From assembly GCF_003859805.1 (NCBI RefSeq), contig NZ_RQZG01000002.1, positions 1 through 64,000 of the forward strand: a stretch of 64,000 nucleotides of DNA, in the 5' to 3' direction. Positions within the stretch are counted from its first letter, which is position 1; every line of letters begins with the position of its first letter. Both the position numbers and the translations under genes were made by a program. Below are positions 8,338 to 16,399 of this stretch, in pieces. Source of the DNA: Arachnia propionica. GTDB lineage: Bacteria; Actinomycetota; Actinomycetes; Propionibacteriales; Propionibacteriaceae. The notes under the pieces are model-generated. The model was not told the origin of the DNA and ran no database searches. It worked only from the letters and a program-made list of their open reading frames with translations.

Positions 8338-9861
8338 TCACCTGCTGATGGTGGTCTGCTCGGTGATCATCTTCCACTCCAGCGGGTCCTGGGCCAGCCC
8401 GGAGAGCTCGTTGACCCGTCCGATCCGGACCTGCTCGTGGACCACCGGGATGTAGGCCCCTGAGCCCAGGACGAGTGCCTCGGCCTCCACCGCGGCAGCG
8501 CGCCGCTCGGCGACATCGGACTTGCCGGTGGCCGCGGAGACCACCTCGTCCACGGCCGGATCACAGAGGAAGGAGAGGTTGTAGCCGCCCTCACAGGTGA
8601 AGTCCAGCTGGACGAGACTCAACGGATCATTGGCCTTGGACATGTACATCCTCGACAGCAACACCATGTCGTACTGCCCGGCCATGATCTCCGGCTCCAA
8701 CACGGTGTACTCCTTGACCACCGGCGTCTCGACGACGAAGCCCGCGCTGCGAAGCTGATCCGCGATGACGGTGACGGCCTCCGAGAGCTCCGGACGATCC
8801 GAGTAGGTCGCGATGGTGATGGCGGTCCCGGCCGGGTCCTTCGCCTCCGCATAGGTCGGGGCGACACGATCCCTGGTCCACTCGACGTCACCGCGGAAGA
8901 TGCCCTTGGCCGGATCTGCGTGACCCTCGAAGATCGTCCTCGCGATGACGTCGCCCTGGATGGCCTTGGCCGCCGCCACCCGAAGGCCGGAATCGGCGAA
9001 GGCTCCGCTGCGGGTGTTGAGGTAGAGCCCGCTGGTGCGTGGGATGGGACGGGACTCCACGGTGAAGCCGTCCATGTTGGGCAGCTGCGCCACGGGCACG
9101 TTCTGGAAGACGTCGAGCTCCCCTGCCCGCATCGCATTCACCCGGGCATCGGCCTTCGAGATGAACTGCACGTCGAGCCCGGCCGCCTTGGGGGTGCCAC
9201 CCCAGTAGCCGGTGTTGGCCTCGAGAGTGGCATGGGTGCTGCCGTTCAGCGTCGTCAGTTCGAACGGCCCCGTTCCGGCATCGATGGGATCGGGCTGGTT
9301 CGGGTTCTTCTCGTAGGCCTTGGGGGCCAGGATCACCATGTCCGGATTCGCGAACCGCATGATGAGGATCGGATCGGCCTCAGCGGCCTTCACCGTGACG
9401 ACGTCCTCACCCTCCGCGGTGATCGTCAGGTCCCGCCCGGAGACGGTGCTGGGTGCCGGGTCGGCCTCGAGAGCGGCGTTGAGACTGGCTGCGACCGCCG
9501 TCGCGGTGACGGGGGTGTCGTCGTGGAACGTCACCCCGGGACGAAGCGTGAACCTCGCGGTCATCTCGTCCACCATCTCGAACTTCTCCGCCAGGGCGGG
9601 TTGCGGAGCCCCGTCGGCGTCGATGGAGATGAGAGACTCGGAGACCCCGAGCCTCATGAGGCTGGATGCGTCGTCGGTGTACGGGGACAGCTCGGCGACA
9701 GGAGCGAAGTTGAGTGCCACCCGCAGCCGGGGGCCACCGGCCTCACCGGCGGCTCCTGCCGAGGTGGAGTTCCCGGAGTTCTGGTTGCCCGTCACCACAC
9801 ATCCGGTGGTGAGGGTGAGGACTGCTGTTCCAGCAGCCACGAGCCCGAGGATTCGATTCAT
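8338..9861 (-). CDS. Family 5 (peptide/nickel-type) substrate-binding lipoprotein
   Basis: 507 residues with a lipoprotein signal peptide: MNRILGLVAAGTAVLTLTTG then Cys, followed by a Ser/Asn/Gly-rich linker. The rest is an SBP_bac_5 receptor (LRPGVTFHDDTPVTA, GTGPFELTTLN). Members bind peptides, nickel or metal-chelate complexes outside the membrane. ATG 9861 has AGGAAAGG 6 nt upstream and overlaps the MFS stop (ATGA). A far longer in-frame upstream extension crosses the MFS gene antiphase and is not real. Its place between an MFS exporter and a fused permease recalls metallophore uptake systems such as the staphylopine (cnt) operon. Confidence 0.88.
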   Translation of the reverse strand: MNRILGLVAAGTAVLTLTTGCVVTGNQNSGNSTSAGAAGEAGGPRLRVALNFAPVAELSPYTDDASSLMRLGVSESLISIDADGAPQPALAEKFEMVDEMTARFTLRPGVTFHDDTPVTATAVAASLNAALEADPAPSTVSGRDLTITAEGEDVVTVKAAEADPILIMRFANPDMVILAPKAYEKNPNQPDPIDAGTGPFELTTLNGSTHATLEANTGYWGGTPKAAGLDVQFISKADARVNAMRAGELDVFQNVPVAQLPNMDGFTVESRPIPRTSGLYLNTRSGAFADSGLRVAAAKAIQGDVIARTIFEGHADPAKGIFRGDVEWTRDRVAPTYAEAKDPAGTAITIATYSDRPELSEAVTVIADQLRSAGFVVETPVVKEYTVLEPEIMAGQYDMVLLSRMYMSKANDPLSLVQLDFTCEGGYNLSFLCDPAVDEVVSAATGKSDVAERRAAAVEAEALVLGSGAYIPVVHEQVRIGRVNELSGLAQDPLEWKMITEQTTISR

Positions 9862-11141
9862 CGGTTTCCTTTCCTGGAAGAGGGGTCGAGGTGCCGTCGA
9901 CTGAAGGCGACGGCACCCACGGCTGAGAGGGCGGGAGGTACCGCCAGGAGGAGCCATGGCAGGAAGGCCAGGCCGGAGGTGGTGGCGGCCCGGGGCAGGA
10001 CCACCCCGATCGCGGTGCTGCCCAACAGGACGGCCACACCGCCGACGGAGGCGAGCATCCCGAGGTGGGAGCCAAGGCGTCTCCCACCTGCCAGCTCCGC
10101 GACGACGGTGCGTGCGGCCGGCAGCACCAGGATCTGTCCCAGGTGCAGCCCGAGGACGAACCACACCGCTGACAGGTAGGCCAACCAGCCGGGCAGGACC
10201 GGCAGCACGGCCAGCACGGCCACCCCCAGGAAACCGGCCGCCATGAGTGCGTACCCCCAGCCGAGGACCTTCGCCACGCTCCACCGGGCGACGAAGCGGG
10301 TCACCGGCAGCTGACCACCGATGACCAGCACAGCGGCCAGTCCGAACAGCCAGGTGATGTTGGCACTGGGAGCACCGATCCGGTGGAGTTCGACGGGAAG
10401 TGCGAGGTAGAGCTGGTTGTAGCTGAGCAGATAGGTGCAGTGGATCAGCGCGAAGAGCAGGAAGAGCCGGTTGCCCAGCACGTCGCCCATGGACTCCCGG
10501 ATCCCGCTGGAGGCACCGGCTCGGGAGCCCGCGGGCAACCAGATCAGGTGCGCGAGCAGGATGCACCCGAAGATGCCGGCTGCGACGAGGCAGGTCGTGG
10601 CGAACGGGATCACCAGCAACACCCCGCCCAGCAACGGCCCCACGATGGTCCCGAGTTTGGAGGCCATCACCTCGAGGCCGATGACCTCGACGCGACGTGG
10701 CCCTCCTTCCTGCTCCAGGTCTCCCGCCCAGGCGGTGATCGCAGATTCCACGGCGGGCGAGAACAAGGCGGCGGCGAACCCGATGAGCACCACACCGAGC
10801 ATGATCGACCACACGTCACGGGCCATCCCGGTGACGACGAAACCGAGGATCCGGATGGACACCCCGAGGAGGATCGTGCGCCTGATGCCGAACCGGTCGG
10901 CCAGCGCGCCACCGAGGAAGAACAGCCCCTGCTGGGAGAAGGTTCGCAGCCCCAGCACCAGCCCGACGATCCAGCCGGCCAGTGCCAGGTCGTCGCTGAG
11001 ATGGGCAGCGATGAACGGCACCACCAGGTAGAAGCCGACATTGAAGGCGAACTGACTGACCACCAGGAGCTGCAGCGCGGTCGGCAACCGCCACAACAAC
11101 CCGAGTGAGTCGCTGCGCCCCACCTGCCTCAGCACGGTCAC
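9858..11141 (-). CDS. MFS transporter in ABC operon, probable exporter
   Basis: 427 residues, about 12 membrane helices. The MFS signature loop between helices 2 and 3 is present (GGALADRFGIRRTILLGV), and helix 1 begins after residue ~20. The start is GTG 11141, overlapping the ATPase stop (GTGA). Inside Opp-type operons an MFS protein often exports a metallophore that the ABC importer then recovers with its metal (CntE in Staphylococcus). No metallophore synthase gene is in the window, so the substrate is unproven; drug or peptide efflux is the alternative. Confidence 0.75.
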   Translation of the reverse strand: MTVLRQVGRSDSLGLLWRLPTALQLLVVSQFAFNVGFYLVVPFIAAHLSDDLALAGWIVGLVLGLRTFSQQGLFFLGGALADRFGIRRTILLGVSIRILGFVVTGMARDVWSIMLGVVLIGFAAALFSPAVESAITAWAGDLEQEGGPRRVEVIGLEVMASKLGTIVGPLLGGVLLVIPFATTCLVAAGIFGCILLAHLIWLPAGSRAGASSGIRESMGDVLGNRLFLLFALIHCTYLLSYNQLYLALPVELHRIGAPSANITWLFGLAAVLVIGGQLPVTRFVARWSVAKVLGWGYALMAAGFLGVAVLAVLPVLPGWLAYLSAVWFVLGLHLGQILVLPAARTVVAELAGGRRLGSHLGMLASVGGVAVLLGSTAIGVVLPRAATTSGLAFLPWLLLAVPPALSAVGAVAFSRRHLDPSSRKGNR

Positions 11142-11923
11142 GCTCCGGGTTGGACCGGGACGGAGGCCACCAGTTGGCGGGTCTCGGTGGCCGTCGGCGC
11201 CTCGAAGACCGCGGGCACCGGTCCCGAGTCCACCACCTTGCCCCGGCTCATCACCAGTACCGAGTCGCAGAGGTAGCACACGGCCCCGAGATCGTGCGAG
11301 ATGAAGATGAGGGAGACGTCCTCGGCCTCGCAGATCTCCCGCAGGGTGGTCATGACCTGGAGCCGCACGAGGGCGTCGAGGGCGCTGACGGCCTCATCGG
11401 CGACGATGACTGCGGGCGACGGAGCCAGCGCACGGGCGATGGCGACACGTTGCCGCTGGCCCCCGGAGAGCTCACCGGGGTAGCGCTCCGCCAGGCCCGG
11501 GTCGAGTCCCACCGCCTCGAGGCAGGCCTGGACCCTGGTCGCGTGGTCTGCGTCGATGCCCAGGCACTGCAGGGGCTCACGAACGCAGTCGCGGATCCGC
11601 AGGTGCGGGTTGAGCGAGCTGGACGGGTCCTGCGGCACGAACTGCACCTGGCGCCTGAACCAGGCGAGGTCGGCACCGGCCCTGACCTCACGCCCGTCGA
11701 GGGTGACACCCCCGGCGTCGGGTTTCTCCAGCCCCAGCAGCAGACGCATCAGGGTCGACTTGCCCGAGCCTGACTCCCCCACGATCCCGAGGCGTTGCCC
11801 GGCCCGAAGGTCGAGATCGACACCATCGACGGCCTGGACCCCGGGAATTCGACGCAGGGAGGCCCACAGCCCGGCGGGTCGGTAGGCACGGCTCAGGCCA
11901 CGGGCCTGGAGGCGGATCGTCAT
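11138..11923 (-). CDS. Oligopeptide/metal ABC transporter ATPase (DppF-type)
   Basis: 261 residues. Walker A GESGSGKS, Q-loop VQFVPQDPSSSLNPH, signature LSGGQRQRVAIARAL and Walker B VIVADEAVSALD are intact. The PQDP..SLNP and LNPH features are typical of Opp/Dpp ATPases; the C-terminal oligo_HPY region is very short. Its ATG overlaps the stop of the preceding ATPase. The two form the heterodimeric motor of the importer. Confidence 0.88.
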   Translation of the reverse strand: MTIRLQARGLSRAYRPAGLWASLRRIPGVQAVDGVDLDLRAGQRLGIVGESGSGKSTLMRLLLGLEKPDAGGVTLDGREVRAGADLAWFRRQVQFVPQDPSSSLNPHLRIRDCVREPLQCLGIDADHATRVQACLEAVGLDPGLAERYPGELSGGQRQRVAIARALAPSPAVIVADEAVSALDALVRLQVMTTLREICEAEDVSLIFISHDLGAVCYLCDSVLVMSRGKVVDSGPVPAVFEAPTATETRQLVASVPVQPGA

Positions 11924-12735
11924 GCGGACTCCCGGTGGATCAGGTTGAGCGACTCACAGGTGTCCGGGAGCGCGGTGGAGGAACTGGCCAGCAGCAGTTC
12001 CTCGACGTATTCGTGGGGTGGTGAGGCGATGAGCTCGGCGGTGGGACCGTCGGCCACCTTCACCCCGGCACGCAGCACGACCAGGCGGTTGCACAGCAGG
12101 GCGGCGACGGCGATGTCATGGGTGATGAACAGCAGCGCCGAGTCCTCGGGCAGATCGGCGAACAGGCGGAGCACCCCGGCCTGGACGGTGACGTCGAGGG
12201 CGGAGGTGGGCTCGTCCGCGATGAGCAGAGCGGGATTCGCCGCCAGCGCCATCGCGATGCCGACCCGTTGCCGTTGTCCTCCGGACAGGGCGCCCGGGTA
12301 CCGGTGGCCGAGGTTCTCGGGGTTCGGCAGCTGAACCTGTCGGAGCAGCTCGATCGCCCTGTTGCGGGCCTGCGTGGCACGTACCCCCTTGGCCCGTAGT
12401 GGTTCTGCCACCTGGTCGACGATGGTCACGAGCGGGTTGAGGGCGGTTCTGGGGTCCTGTGCGACGAGCCCCACCGCGTCACCGCGCAGAGCCCGCAGCT
12501 GCTTCTCCGGCATTCCGATGATCTCGGTGCCCCGGAGCGTGACCGAGCCGGTGACCGCGGCACCGAGCGGCAGGAGACCGAGCAGCGCGGATGCGGTCAT
12601 CGACTTGCCGGAACCGGACTCACCGATCAACCCGACACGTTCGCCGGGGTGGATGGTGAGGTCGAGGGCCTCGAGGGCGGTCACGTCACCGAATCGGACC
12701 GTGAGCCTGCTCACCTGGGCCACTGGGCTGGTCAC
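11920..12735 (-). CDS. Oligopeptide/metal ABC transporter ATPase (DppD-type)
   Basis: 271 residues. Walker A GESGSGKS, VGLVAQDPRTALNPL, signature LSGGQRQRVGIAMAL and Walker B LLIADEPTSALD are present; the H-loop is FITHDIAV. GTG 12735 is chosen because AAGGAG lies 6 nt upstream. An earlier in-frame start at 12852 would place the DtxR-like box inside the gene. It is the first gene of the five-gene minus-strand operon. Confidence 0.88.
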   Translation of the reverse strand: MTSPVAQVSRLTVRFGDVTALEALDLTIHPGERVGLIGESGSGKSMTASALLGLLPLGAAVTGSVTLRGTEIIGMPEKQLRALRGDAVGLVAQDPRTALNPLVTIVDQVAEPLRAKGVRATQARNRAIELLRQVQLPNPENLGHRYPGALSGGQRQRVGIAMALAANPALLIADEPTSALDVTVQAGVLRLFADLPEDSALLFITHDIAVAALLCNRLVVLRAGVKVADGPTAELIASPPHEYVEELLLASSSTALPDTCESLNLIHRESA

Positions 12736-12820
12736 TGTTCTCCTTGCATGCCGCGTGGTGGGCGCTGGACGGATGTCGGGCGGCATCGGGGCAGTTGCCC
12801 CGAGACGAATGACAGACAAC

Positions 12821-12839
12821 CTAAGTGAGCCTAATTGAG
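12821..12839 (-). promoter_or_regulatory. DtxR/IdeR-like metal-box upstream of transport operon
   Basis: On the minus strand the site reads CTCAATTAGGCTCACTTAG, matching the IdeR/DtxR box TTAGGTTAGGCTCACCTAA at 13 of 19 positions with the core TTAGGCTCAC intact. It lies ~85 nt upstream of the first ATPase and also close to the divergent small membrane-protein gene. Iron- or manganese-dependent repression is the inference. Confidence 0.5.
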
Positions 12840-12905
12840 AATGCAAGTCCACATCGTCATCATGAGGTATCCACCTCTGCCGCCCAGCTGTGGAATGCTT
12901 GGTCC

Positions 12906-13406
12906 ATGGGAACCGCGCTGTTCATCACGATCGCCGTCATGACCGTCATCGTCGCCATCACCGCAGGGCTGTTCGCCCGTGGCCGCAGTCTTCGGGTGCT
13001 GGTCGCCGGTCTGGGACTGGCGCTGATCCCGCTCGCCCTCCAGCTGACCGGGCTGTCCATCCTCCTGGTCAACGGCATCGGCAGTCTCGTCGCCTGGGCG
13101 CAGCGCACCGGTTGGAACGACACGATGACCTGGGGAGCGGGGCTCGGGGCGACCGGGGTGCTGCTGCTGGTGGTCAGTGGATTCATCCCGAAGCGGGAGC
13201 GCGCGGCGGCCCCGAAGGAGCCACGCGCCAAGGCCGCCCAGGCAGGACCTCGCAGACCGGCCGTCGGTGCCTCGTCCTCGACGACGCCCGATACCGGGAC
13301 CCCGACGGGCACGCCCCAGGCCCCGCAGCCGGCCAGGAAGGCCGCCCCGGTGGACGAGGACATCGACGAGATCGAGGCGATCCTCAAGAAGCGTGGGATC
13401 GTCTGA
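12906..13406 (+). CDS. Small two- or three-helix membrane protein, C-terminal tail
   Basis: 166 residues. Three hydrophobic segments lie at about residues 3-21, 28-50 and 68-90. A Pro/Ala/Thr/Lys-rich linker follows, then a charged end (EDIDEIEAILKKRGIV). ATG 12906 is the first codon that puts the first helix at the N-terminus; an earlier in-frame ATG at 12825 adds an unlikely His-rich leader overlapping the metal box. Similar short proteins sit near hisG in other actinobacteria with no firm function. It is convergent with hisG, with a 6-nt gap. Confidence 0.7.
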   Translation: MGTALFITIAVMTVIVAITAGLFARGRSLRVLVAGLGLALIPLALQLTGLSILLVNGIGSLVAWAQRTGWNDTMTWGAGLGATGVLLLVVSGFIPKRERAAAPKEPRAKAAQAGPRRPAVGASSSTTPDTGTPTGTPQAPQPARKAAPVDEDIDEIEAILKKRGIV

Positions 13407-13412
13407 GCCCAC

Positions 13413-14270
13413 TCACAGCCGGACCGCGTTGAGCTCGGTGAGGAGAATCCCCCGGGCCCCGGCCTCGAAGAGCTGGTCCATCAGCATGTGGGCGCCCTTC
13501 TTCGGCACCAGCACCCGGACCGCCAACCACCCGGGCTGTGCCAGGCGGGAGACCGTCGGCCCGTTGACCCCGGACGCCAGGGCCGTCGTCGCAGGCAGGT
13601 CCTCCTCCGCGACGTTGTAGTCCATCATCAGGTAGTTGTGTGCCACCAGCACCGATTCCAGCCGGGTGCGCAACGACGCCAGCCCCTCCGGCTCGTCGGC
13701 ACCGGAACGACGGATCAGGACGGCCTCGGAGTGGCAGATCGGATCACCGAACATCTCCAGTCCCGCCCGTTTCAAGGTGGTGCCGGTGTCCACGACATCC
13801 GCGACCACGTCGGCCACCCCCAGGCGGATGGCGGACTCGACGGCCCCGTCGAGCTTGACCAGTTTCGCCGTGATGCCCTGGCCGGCGAGCCACTCCCCCA
13901 GCAGACCGGGGTAGGAGGTGGCGATCCGTCTGCCCTCCAGATCCGCGACACTGCAGGAACTGCCCGCGGGAGCGGCGAACCGGAACCTGCTGCCCCCGAA
14001 ACCGAGCTTCATGACCTCCTCGGCATCGGCCCCGGAGTCCAGCAGCATGTCGATGCCGGTGATGCCGACGTCGAGGTGCCCCTCACCGACGTAGACCGCG
14101 ATGTCCCGGGGTCGCAGGTAGTAGAACTCGACGTTGTGGACCTCGTCGATCAGCGTGAGGTCCTTCGGGTCGGTGCGCTGCCGGTACCCTGCGGCGCGCA
14201 GCATCCGTGCGGCGGCCTCGGCCAGTGCCCCCTTGTTGGGCACGGCGATCCTGAGCATGTCCGTGGTCAT
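13413..14270 (-). CDS. hisG: ATP phosphoribosyltransferase
   Basis: 285 residues. First enzyme of histidine synthesis, joining ATP and PRPP. Length shows the long form carrying the C-terminal ACT-like feedback domain (from LPATTALASGVNGPTVS). The PRPP loop region DVVDTGTTLK is present, as is the N-terminal LRIAVPNKGALAEAA. ATG 14270 has GAGG 7 nt upstream; a GTG at 14282 overlapping hisE is a possible alternative. It is cotranscribed after hisE. Confidence 0.95.
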   Translation of the reverse strand: MTTDMLRIAVPNKGALAEAAARMLRAAGYRQRTDPKDLTLIDEVHNVEFYYLRPRDIAVYVGEGHLDVGITGIDMLLDSGADAEEVMKLGFGGSRFRFAAPAGSSCSVADLEGRRIATSYPGLLGEWLAGQGITAKLVKLDGAVESAIRLGVADVVADVVDTGTTLKRAGLEMFGDPICHSEAVLIRRSGADEPEGLASLRTRLESVLVAHNYLMMDYNVAEEDLPATTALASGVNGPTVSRLAQPGWLAVRVLVPKKGAHMLMDQLFEAGARGILLTELNAVRL

Positions 14271-14278
14271 GGTGGGCC

Positions 14279-14542
14279 TCACAGGTGGCGGTAGACGTCG
14301 TCGAGATCCAGGCCGAGGGAGATCATCATCACCTGGAGGTGGTAGAGCAACTGGCTGATCTCCAGCGCCGCGTCCTCCTTCGACTCGTGCTCGGCCGCCA
14401 TCCAGACCTCGGCCGCCTCCTCGACGATCTTCTTGCCGATGGCGTGGACCCCGGCATCGAGACGGGCGACGGTCGAGGAGCCCTCCGGACGGGTGCGGGC
14501 GGTCTTGGTGAGCTGCTCGAAGAGCTCGTCAAAGGTCTTCAC
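14279..14542 (-). CDS. hisE: Phosphoribosyl-ATP pyrophosphohydrolase
   Basis: 87 residues, the second histidine-pathway step. The MazG-like metal motif [16 protein letters not shown] is present, and the protein starts [11 protein letters not shown]. The start is GTG 14542 with TAGTCT (14550-14555) exactly 7 nt upstream, so the transcript is probably leaderless. It is followed directly by hisG. Confidence 0.95.
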   Translation of the reverse strand: MKTFDELFEQLTKTARTRPEGSSTVARLDAGVHAIGKKIVEEAAEVWMAAEHESKEDAALEISQLLYHLQVMMISLGLDLDDVYRHL

Positions 14543-14547
14543 GGCGC

Positions 14548-15807
14548 TCAGACTAGTGTCTGCAGCCGGATGCCGAGCAACGCGTCCACGGCCTCGGCCA
14601 GATGCTCGATGCCCTCGGGATCGTCACCCTCCACGGCGAGACTCGCCGCCGCCCAGGTGTCGACGGCAGCGAGCGCCCGCGGCGCGTCGAGGTCGTCACG
14701 CAGGGCGCTGCGCACCTCCGCGATGGTCTCGTGTACCGGCAGGCCGGTGCCGTTGTTGAGCACGGAGCGCCACAGTGCGAGACGCTGCTCGGCCCGTTCC
14801 AGCTCGGCGGGTGTCCACTCCCAGTCGGAGCGGTAGTGATGGGCCAGCAGCGCCAACCGGATGGCCATCGGATCGGCCCCCTTGTTGCGCAACCGACTCA
14901 CCAGCTCCAGGTTGCCCTTCGACTTCGACATCTTCTCGCCGTCGAGGGCGACCATCCCGGAGTGGACGTACGCGGTGGCCATCGGCCGGCCCGAGGCGAC
15001 GACCGCCTCGGCGGCGCACATCTCGTGGTGGGGGAAGACCAGGTCGCTGCCCCCACCCTGGACGTCGAAGGCAGGTCCCAACCGGTCCAGGGCGATGGCG
15101 GTGCACTCGATGTGCCAACCGGGACGCCCCGGGCCGAGCGGTGAGGTCCAGCTCGGTTCCTCAGGGCGGGCGAAACGCCACAGCAGACAGTCCAGCGGGT
15201 GGCGTTTGCCGGGACGCCCCGGGTCACCCCCACGCTCGGCGAACAGCTCGATCATCTGCTGCTCGTCGAGCCCGGAGACCGACCCGAAGCCGGGAGCCGC
15301 AGCGGTCTGGAAGTACCAGTCGGGATGCTCCGGGTCGTCGACCTGGTAGACCAGGCCGCTCGGCAGGAGTTTCTCGATCAGGGTGGCGACATCCGGGATG
15401 GACTCGACCGCACCGACGTAGTGGGTGGGTGGGATCACCCTCAGGTGCACCATGTCGGAGCGGAAGAGCTCGGTCTGGTCCTCGGCCAGCTCCTCCCAGT
15501 CCTGGCCGGTCTCACGGGCCCGTTCCAGCAGTGGGTCGTCGACATCGGTGACGTTCTGGGTGTAGTTGACCTCCAGCCCCAGGTCCCGCCACACCCGGTT
15601 GACCAGGTCGAAGGTGACATAGGTGTTGGCGTGCCCCAGGTGGGTGGCGTCGTAGGGGGTGATGCCGCAGACGTAGATCCGGGCCTCACCACGGGCGGGC
15701 CCCACCTCGACCAGCCTCTGGGAGGCGGTGTCGAACAGGCGGAGCCTGTCAGGGATGCCGCTGGATGCAGGCAGACGGGGAACATCGACTGGGGCCCACG
15801 AATACAT
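14548..15807 (-). CDS. mshC: Cysteine:GlcN-Ins ligase of mycothiol synthesis
   Basis: 419 residues. ATP-dependent ligation of cysteine to 1-D-myo-inosityl-2-amino-2-deoxy-glucopyranoside, the third step of mycothiol synthesis. It is a class I aminoacyl-tRNA synthetase fold: HIGH-like THLGHANTY after CGITPYDA, and KMSKSKGN. It differs from CysS by its PRLP N-terminus and shorter C-terminal region. ATG 15807 gives the usual N-terminus and has TAGCGT (15815-15820) 7 nt upstream (leaderless); two earlier codons are in frame but precede this. Presence of mshC marks the organism as actinobacterial. Confidence 0.95.
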   Translation of the reverse strand: MYSWAPVDVPRLPASSGIPDRLRLFDTASQRLVEVGPARGEARIYVCGITPYDATHLGHANTYVTFDLVNRVWRDLGLEVNYTQNVTDVDDPLLERARETGQDWEELAEDQTELFRSDMVHLRVIPPTHYVGAVESIPDVATLIEKLLPSGLVYQVDDPEHPDWYFQTAAAPGFGSVSGLDEQQMIELFAERGGDPGRPGKRHPLDCLLWRFARPEEPSWTSPLGPGRPGWHIECTAIALDRLGPAFDVQGGGSDLVFPHHEMCAAEAVVASGRPMATAYVHSGMVALDGEKMSKSKGNLELVSRLRNKGADPMAIRLALLAHHYRSDWEWTPAELERAEQRLALWRSVLNNGTGLPVHETIAEVRSALRDDLDAPRALAAVDTWAAASLAVEGDDPEGIEHLAEAVDALLGIRLQTLV

Positions 15808-15864
15808 GGGAACCACGCTACTGCCTTCCCGCCTCAGGGCTGCAACTCGACCGGGCAGGGTCCG

Positions 15865-16389
15865 TCAGAACAGCGGTGCCCGGTAGCCGTTGGCCCGGGG
15901 GCAGATGTGACCTGCGGCGTGGACGGGCTGGGCGCAGAACGGGCAGGGTGGGTCCACCGTCGCGATGACGTGGGCCACCCGGGCGGAGAACTCCCGCGCC
16001 ATGCGGGGATAGAGCCAGATCTGGATGATGGTGTCGAGCTCCGTGGCATCGCAGTCGGAACTTCCCGCGAACAGCTCCAGCTGGATGGCTCCGCGTGCGG
16101 TGTCGAGGGCCCAGCCGACGGCCCGCACGCTGAACAGCACCACCAGGGGTTCCTCGAGGGGACGCAGATCCGGCCGGGTGTCCTGCTGCGGGGCACCGAG
16201 CCACCCGAGCAGCACCGCCTCCTCCAGCAGGGAGTCGATCCGCCGCGCCACCGAGATGACGGCGTCGCGCCCGATCTCGACGGCGGCCAGCTGCTCCCGC
16301 TGCCTGACCTGCAGCACGAAGGTCCGGTGTCCCACCTCCCCCAGGGCACCGACACTGACCCGGTCGGGGTGCGGAAACTCCAGAAGCAT
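15865..16389 (-). CDS. DUF3090 family protein
   Basis: 174 residues. Conserved actinobacterial protein usually encoded beside mshC. It carries a C-terminal cysteine pair C-P-F-C (PPCPFCAQPVH) and a further cysteine near the end, suggesting a metal or redox site. The function is unknown; synteny links it to mycothiol or phosphatase genes. ATG 16389 lies 7 nt from TAGGCT (16397-16402), so it is probably leaderless. That -10 overlaps the stop codon of the upstream restriction gene. Confidence 0.85.
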   Translation of the reverse strand: MLLEFPHPDRVSVGALGEVGHRTFVLQVRQREQLAAVEIGRDAVISVARRIDSLLEEAVLLGWLGAPQQDTRPDLRPLEEPLVVLFSVRAVGWALDTARGAIQLELFAGSSDCDATELDTIIQIWLYPRMAREFSARVAHVIATVDPPCPFCAQPVHAAGHICPRANGYRAPLF

Positions 16390-16399
16390 GACCCCAAGC

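Noticed and set aside
9862-10812. 317-residue N-terminal extension of the family 5 receptor gene
   Set aside because: It crosses the MFS gene in another frame and is Arg/Gly-rich nonsense; the lipoprotein signal peptide starts at 9861.
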